Shown piece by piece: positions 31,101 to 35,109 of a DNA stretch of 35,109 nt. The stretch is from a bacterium. Lineage in GTDB: Bacteria; Planctomycetota; SZUA-567. A program made the translations under genes and the position numbers. The notes beneath the pieces were generated by a model that worked only from the letters and a program-made list of their open reading frames with translations, was not told the origin of the DNA and made no database searches. The DNA lies in NCBI GenBank assembly GCA_003245715.1, contig QKCJ01000016.1, forward strand, positions 1 to 35,109, given 5' to 3'. Every line of letters starts with the position of its first letter. The stretch's first letter is position 1.

Positions 31101-31383
31101 TTGTCTGCGCCGTCCGGTAATATAATTTTGTGAAAAATGTAAATAATAATATTAAATATTCTCTATGAGGATAACCATTTATTGGTAATAGTCAAGTCTG
31201 CAAGTGTATTAACTCGGGCAGATAATTCATCGGTGTATTGTTTTTGGGTATTTAAATGCGAAAAAAAACTAGTAGATGTAACATCCGGCAGACGCATGGT
31301 AAGAGCGTGTCGTCACGAGATTTTGGCATTTCAATAGTGTAAGGCTATAAGCTGAAATAAGGTAACGCAATGCAGGCAGGTGT

Positions 31384-31665
31384 TTATAGTTCCTGATCGT
31401 CATCGAGAAACTGAAGGCCGTAGTTCATGATTCCGTCTTCAGAGGTTTTCGCCCAGACCAGTGTCGCGCGGCGTTCCTGAACTTCGTCAGCCATCTTGAT
31501 TTTGACGATGAAAGGCAGGGGGGCGGCACTCTGGATGCGCATTCCGGTCAGTGAGATGTCGAGAGAGCGTGCAGTAAATTCGTTGGCTTCAATTGTGAAG
31601 TCCACGGCTGTTGATATTTCCTGCCTTGGGGCGATACGTTCATCCCAAATTTCACTGTCGCTCAT
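31384..31665 (-). CDS. PilZ-domain protein
   Basis: A 93-residue stand-alone PilZ domain. The c-di-GMP binding motifs are intact: RxxxR at R10-I-A-P-R14 and DxSxxG at D36-I-S38-L-T-G41. It should bind cyclic di-GMP and act as a small adaptor controlling motility, exopolysaccharide or similar. RBS AGGAG is well placed. No cyclase or phosphodiesterase gene is in the window. Confidence 0.9.
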   Translation of the reverse strand: MSDSEIWDERIAPRQEISTAVDFTIEANEFTARSLDISLTGMRIQSAAPLPFIVKIKMADEVQERRATLVWAKTSEDGIMNYGLQFLDDDQEL

Positions 31666-31727
31666 GCTGACTCCTACCAGACTTATCTATGGTATTATTA
31701 GATTTAAGTAAATAACATTGTGACTTT

Positions 31728-31742
31728 TGCTAAAATTTAGCA
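31728..31742. repeat. AT-rich palindrome followed by T-run
   Basis: TGCTAAA and TTTAGCA flank a single A, followed by TTTTTT on the plus strand. It lies upstream of the PilZ gene in the 384-nt gap 31666-32049. It may be an operator for the PilZ gene or a weak terminator. The remainder of the gap holds no gene or RNA that I recognise. Confidence 0.4.
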
Positions 31743-32049
31743 TTTTTTCAGAAACTTTACAACAAAAATATCTGAATTGTGTAGAAAAATCAACCAGTGT
31801 TGTTGCCATAACCGACACAATGTTAAAAATTCTGGAGCAGTCATGTTTTTTCTGTTGTTATTATTCGGAAAATAATGGTATATAAACTGGAACACTTCTT
31901 GAATATAAAATTTCAGCGCGCAGTTCTGGTTCTTTGGGTTTTAAATTTATTGACAGGGATGGCTGAAAAATTCACTCATCTCAAAAATTTGGGAGTGCTG
32001 GCAAGCGGAGGTTGTTGACTTGTGCTGCACTATTTTTAAGGAGAAGGTC

Positions 32050-32721
32050 ATGTTTGCTCATATTAAATCTATTGTTTTGTTTGTCATGTTTGCGGTTTTG
32101 GCTTCAATGAGTGTTTACGCGCAAGGGGATAGCGACTCAGGTTCTGATAAGGGCGGCAAGAAGGATGGACGCGGCAAGGTTATGAAGGAGATGCGGGAAA
32201 TCCGTGAACAACTGCGTGAGGAAGTGCAGGCCTATCATAAAACCGTAAAAGAATCAATAAAGACCTTTATGGAGTCAATAAAGGATAAAACCGGCAGTGA
32301 GTTTACAAGCAGTGTTGAATCATTTTACGCCAAGCGCCTGACTGACGATAAGGCATTTCTTGAGAAGATCAATACCATGACTATTGAGAAGATCAATGCT
32401 CTTGATATTGACAGCGAAAAAAAGACCAAGATGATTGAACACACCAACAAGCGCAAGGAAGAGATGCGCAAGAAGATTGAGGAGCGTATTGCCAAGAATA
32501 AGGCCTTTATGCTTTCACTTTCCGATCTTTCCGGCAAGGAACGCGCAGAGGCGATTAAAAAGCATCGCGAAGAGATGAAGAAAGAGCGTGAAAATATGAA
32601 TAAAGAACGCAAGGAAAAGCGGGATGAGATGCGTGCCAAGATGAAAGAAAAACGCGGTAAGTCCGGTGATGACAGTTCATCTGAAGGCGGGGTTGATGAT
32701 GATCTGACTGATCTTTTCTAG
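32050..32721 (+). CDS. secreted, highly charged helical protein of unknown function
   Basis: A 223-residue protein. Signal peptide about 1-24 (VLASMSVYAQG, cleavage after YA), then a Ser/Asp/Gly-rich linker, and a long helical body packed with Lys, Glu and Arg (for example KVMKEMREIREQLREEVQAY, KKIEERIAKNKAF, KERENMNKERKEKRDEMRAK) that looks like a coiled coil. The C-terminus is acidic and Ser/Gly-rich. I do not recognise a family. ATG 32050 is chosen because AAGGAGAAGG precedes it and a signal peptide starts there. A perfect terminator follows, so it is a one-gene unit. Confidence 0.8.
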   Translation: MFAHIKSIVLFVMFAVLASMSVYAQGDSDSGSDKGGKKDGRGKVMKEMREIREQLREEVQAYHKTVKESIKTFMESIKDKTGSEFTSSVESFYAKRLTDDKAFLEKINTMTIEKINALDIDSEKKTKMIEHTNKRKEEMRKKIEERIAKNKAFMLSLSDLSGKERAEAIKKHREEMKKERENMNKERKEKRDEMRAKMKEKRGKSGDDSSSEGGVDDDLTDLF

Positions 32722-32750
32722 GCGGGAAATTAAAGCTCTGAGTTTATGAA

Positions 32751-32777
32751 ACAGGCCGTTTTTGCGGCCTGTTTTTT
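32751..32777 (+). terminator. intrinsic terminator after the charged secreted protein
   Basis: A perfect 8-bp stem ACAGGCCG / CGGCCTGT with loop TTTTTG, then TTTTT. Confidence 0.94.
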
Positions 32778-32785
32778 ATAACGTC

Positions 32786-32813
32786 TTGCCTGAAAATTAT
32801 TAATAAATATAAT
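32786..32813 (+). promoter_or_regulatory. putative promoter for tsaB
   Basis: TTGCCT (32786-32791), 16-bp spacer, consensus TATAAT (32808-32813), about 43 bp before the ATG. Confidence 0.6.
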
Positions 32814-32856
32814 AATCCAAGACATAAATTTTTGAGCCTGATGACGGGATATACAT

Positions 32857-33552
32857 ATGGTTAGAGTACTTGCGCTTGATACAACCTGCAATAGCGGCAG
32901 TGTGGCTTATTGTTGTGACGGTGAGGTTATCGCTAATATTGATCTGGGGGAGGGTATGAAGCATGGGCGTTTGCTGCTGCCGGCGGTGAGGGATATTCTT
33001 GCGGCTAACAATACTGCGCTTGCCGAACTTGACGCATTGGCGGTTTCTGTCGGGCCGGGAAGCTATACGGGGACGCGTGTGGGTGTGATGGCGGCAAAGT
33101 CTCTGGCGTATGGCGCCGGTATCAAGGCGATCGGCATTTCCTCAATGAAAGCTCTTGCTTACAGCGCGCGGTCACTGGCCGAGGTTATTATTCCCGCGCA
33201 GAACGCCCGCCGTGATGAGCTTTATACTGCCGTTTATAAAATCTGCGCCGGTGCTGGCATGGAAATTATCCGCGAGGATGTTGCCCTTGCGCCGGAAGAG
33301 GTTGCGGGGATTGCCCGCAATACTGCTAACTGTGCGGTAGTCGGTGACGGCTGGGGGAAATATCCTGGAATTTTCCAGTCGCTTACTGAGAACGGCGTAG
33401 TTCTCTCTGATAAATACAATACTCCAACGGCTGCGTCGGTTGGAATCCTTGCCTGCAATGACATCTCATCGGCGGTTAATCCCATGCAACTTGAAGCGGT
33501 ATATATGCGCCGCGATGATGCTCCATGCACATTTGAACGGTTTATGAGCTGA
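32857..33552 (+). CDS. tsaB: tRNA threonylcarbamoyladenosine biosynthesis protein TsaB
   Basis: A 231-residue TsaB, ASKHA fold. N-terminal VLALDTTCNSGSVAY, then HGRLLLPAVRDIL and SVGPGSYTGTRVGVMAAKSLAYG are the family hallmarks. With TsaD and TsaE it forms the complex that makes t6A37 on ANN-decoding tRNAs. It lies 14 bp before the HD-domain gene and is probably co-transcribed. tsaD, tsaE and tsaC are not in the window. Confidence 0.95.
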   Translation: MVRVLALDTTCNSGSVAYCCDGEVIANIDLGEGMKHGRLLLPAVRDILAANNTALAELDALAVSVGPGSYTGTRVGVMAAKSLAYGAGIKAIGISSMKALAYSARSLAEVIIPAQNARRDELYTAVYKICAGAGMEIIREDVALAPEEVAGIARNTANCAVVGDGWGKYPGIFQSLTENGVVLSDKYNTPTAASVGILACNDISSAVNPMQLEAVYMRRDDAPCTFERFMS

Positions 33553-33566
33553 ATTGGTCTTAGAGT

Positions 33567-34352
33567 ATGATTGACAAAACGATAGCCTCCGCGCTGGTTG
33601 AGCGTTATGTAAAATACGCGTATTCTTTCAGTTCTGACGGGGTATTGCTTTCGGCGATGAAAAAGCTGAAGTTTGACCATAGCATGCGTGTTGCTTCGGT
33701 TGCCAAGAAAATAGCTACGCTTGAAGGATGGACCGAGCGGGAGATTCTGCTTGCGGAAATGTGCGGCATTTTTCACGACATCGGACGCTACCGGCAGTAC
33801 CGTGAATATAAAACATTTCAGGACTACAAATCGGTTAACCACGCCGAGCTTGGCTGCAGGGTTATGCAGGAGACAAATTGTCTTGATCTGCTTGAGGAAC
33901 GTGAACGCGAGATTGTTCTGGAGGCAACTAGGTATCACAACGTAAAAAAAATACCTGATGGACTGACCCCTGAGATTGACCGTTATGCCAGGCTGGTTCG
34001 TGATTCGGACAAACTTGATATTTACTTCGTAATTTATGATGCGATCTCTAATGACAAACTCGAGGATTATCCCGAGATAACCCATGATGTTGACTTGAAG
34101 GGCGGGCCAAGTGAGGAGATTCTGCGGCAGGTCAGGGCGCATGAGCAGATTAGTTATACTGATATGCGCTCGCTTGTGGATTTTGAGCTTATTCTCATGC
34201 AGTGGGCATATGAAATGAATTTCAGGGCGACTTACCGGATAATGCTTGAGCGTGAAATTATTGAAAAAATGCGCAGTATTGTGCCAGAGCATGCTGATAT
34301 CACCGAGGTCATTGATGATGCAGCTAATCATGTTCGGCAAATGGCCGGATAA
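33567..34352 (+). CDS. HD-domain phosphohydrolase
   Basis: A 261-residue protein. The HD superfamily metal ligands are visible: H38 in DHSMRVASVAKKIA, H70-D71 in CGIFHDIGRYRQY, then H92, H124 and D146. This is the layout of metal-dependent phosphohydrolases; the substrate (nucleotide, cyclic nucleotide or other phosphoester) cannot be told. No nucleotidyltransferase or sensory domain is fused. The gene follows tsaB by 14 bp and ends at a bidirectional terminator. Confidence 0.87.
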   Translation: MIDKTIASALVERYVKYAYSFSSDGVLLSAMKKLKFDHSMRVASVAKKIATLEGWTEREILLAEMCGIFHDIGRYRQYREYKTFQDYKSVNHAELGCRVMQETNCLDLLEEREREIVLEATRYHNVKKIPDGLTPEIDRYARLVRDSDKLDIYFVIYDAISNDKLEDYPEITHDVDLKGGPSEEILRQVRAHEQISYTDMRSLVDFELILMQWAYEMNFRATYRIMLEREIIEKMRSIVPEHADITEVIDDAANHVRQMAG

Positions 34353-34390
34353 CGGGTAAGAGTGAGGTGCGCAAAATAATTTGTATAATG

Positions 34391-34415
34391 AAAAGCAGAG
34401 CAAGGCTCTGCTTTT
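34391..34415. terminator. bidirectional intrinsic terminator
   Basis: A perfect 11-bp stem AAAAGCAGAGC / GCTCTGCTTTT with loop AAG. The A- and T-rich stem ends allow termination in both directions, between the HD-domain gene (+) and pyrK (-). Confidence 0.88.
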
Positions 34416-34462
34416 CATATTCGGTATAAAAAATCCGAAGTATCATATTTGTGATTGTTTTT

Positions 34463-35109
34463 TTATTCCCAGACAAGCTCGTCTGATGAAAATACCGGCC
34501 CTTCATGACAGACGCGTTTGTAAACGTAGCCGTCATCATTATCCGCTTTGATTTTTACCGCGCAGCCCATACAGGCACCAAATCCGCAGGCCATTTTTTC
34601 TTCAAGGCTGACCTGGGCTTTTATCTCAAGATCGTCGGCGAGTGCCGCCAGTCCTTTAAGCATTGGGTAAGGGCCGCAGGCGAAGAATTCGATCTTGTCT
34701 CCAGCTTTGGGCAGAACAATATCGCGAACCGCATCAACAGCGTTTCCCTTATAGCCTTTGCTTCCGTCATCGGTGGAGAAGGTGATTGTGTCAGAGTATT
34801 TTTTCAGCGTTGCGCTCTCAAGCAGGCTGCAGGCTTCACGTGCAGCGACGACCGTATGTACCGTGATATTTTTTTCTTTTAATGTTTTTGCCAACAGACA
34901 GAGACTTGGTGTGCCGCAACCGCCGCCGACAATAACTGCTTCTGTTCCTTTGCCCGGGAGTTTGTAGGTGTTGCCGAGTGGGGCAAGTACAGATGTCGTG
35001 TCTCCTTTTTTCATTAACGAAAGTTCTTTGGTCCCTTCGCCGACGATGCGGTAGGTGAAGGAAAAGCTCTTGCTTTCGCATTCTGAAACCGCAAAAGGTC
35101 GGCGCAGTA
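34463..35109 (-). CDS. pyrK: dihydroorotate dehydrogenase electron transfer subunit (partial)
   Basis: The C-terminal 215 or so residues of a PyrK-type ferredoxin-reductase-like flavoprotein; the frame stays open through the right edge, so the 5' end is missing. The flavin-binding RRPF motif lies only a few codons inside the edge, followed by YRIVGEGTKELS and KKGDTTSVLAPLGN. The NAD-binding VIVGGGCGTPSL and the [2Fe-2S] ligands CGFGACMGC with the final C in RVCHEGPVF complete the family pattern. It passes electrons between NAD(H) and the FMN subunit PyrD. An internal ATG at 35014 is not the start. pyrD is not downstream here. Confidence 0.9.
   Translation of the reverse strand, partial: LRRPFAVSECESKSFSFTYRIVGEGTKELSLMKKGDTTSVLAPLGNTYKLPGKGTEAVIVGGGCGTPSLCLLAKTLKEKNITVHTVVAAREACSLLESATLKKYSDTITFSTDDGSKGYKGNAVDAVRDIVLPKAGDKIEFFACGPYPMLKGLAALADDLEIKAQVSLEEKMACGFGACMGCAVKIKADNDDGYVYKRVCHEGPVFSSDELVWE

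Noticed and set aside
31101..31383. Possible RNA gene in the gap right of rsmG
   Set aside because: No tRNA-like arms, conserved RNA signature or terminator was seen; the gap holds only AT-rich sequence and a possible rsmG promoter.
33234..34418. Long minus-strand open frame of about 394 codons
   Set aside because: It is antisense to tsaB and the HD-domain gene, whose motifs are intact. It also runs through the terminator region and has no recognisable domain.

Overview
The window looks like a chromosomal segment of an anaerobic Gram-negative-type bacterium. Evidence for this is a large-periplasmic-domain YidC, lipoproteins and signal peptides, two [FeFe]-hydrogenase proteins, ferredoxins, a ferredoxin:thioredoxin reductase catalytic chain and a ferrous-iron FeoAB system. 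There is no respiratory chain, phage, IS element, CRISPR array, rRNA or tRNA that I can recognise. Base composition looks moderate (somewhat below 50% GC, with AT-rich intergenic gaps). TTG starts recur (sigma factor, YidC, CobO, thioredoxin lipoprotein). A PVC-group lineage such as Lentisphaerota is my guess, but the sequence alone does not prove it.

Layout. 188-1865 (+): an ECF-type sigma factor and a single-pass FecR-like membrane protein. 1965-7569 (-): a tight run rnpA-yidD-yidC-SGNH hydrolase-speA. 7934-12862 (+): the most distinctive locus, a five-gene cluster of thioredoxin-like [2Fe-2S] ferredoxin, sensory-type [FeFe] hydrogenase with PAS domain (proton-transfer Cys replaced by Ala), SpoIIE/PP2C phosphatase with an unexplained C-terminal domain, second [2Fe-2S] ferredoxin, and group-B-like catalytic [FeFe] hydrogenase. 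12971-15938: a small zinc-ribbon protein (-), then a membrane-anchored SGNH protein coupled to a DUF2142-like polytopic membrane protein (+). 15945-19815 (-): an orphan hybrid histidine kinase (double Cache, two PAS, receiver) and cobO. 19964-21883 (+): a small unknown protein, a thioredoxin-like lipoprotein and asd. 22096-25435 (+): an iron regulon of DtxR-family regulator, feoA and feoB, with three similar inverted-repeat operator candidates.

25608-26247: two genes of under 60 codons, a 2x[4Fe-4S] ferredoxin (-) with a near-perfect promoter/operator arrangement, and a 53-residue very basic protein (+) with a strong promoter and terminator. 26342-31665 (-): cbiB, an exported unknown, phoU with a long tail, the FTR catalytic chain, a Cache-like lipoprotein, rsmG with a basic N-terminal extension, and a PilZ protein. 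32050-34352 (+): a secreted, highly charged helical protein, tsaB and an HD-domain hydrolase. 34463-end (-): the 3' part of pyrK, cut by the window edge.

How the parts fit together: the hydrogenase cluster probably couples H2/redox sensing to protein dephosphorylation and H2 metabolism through ferredoxin. The ferredoxin, FTR chain and Feo system fit an iron-sulfur-heavy anaerobic metabolism. Much of the rest is housekeeping (RNase P, membrane insertion, rRNA/tRNA modification, lysine/threonine, pyrimidine and cobamide biosynthesis). No hydrogenase maturases (HydEFG) lie in the window.
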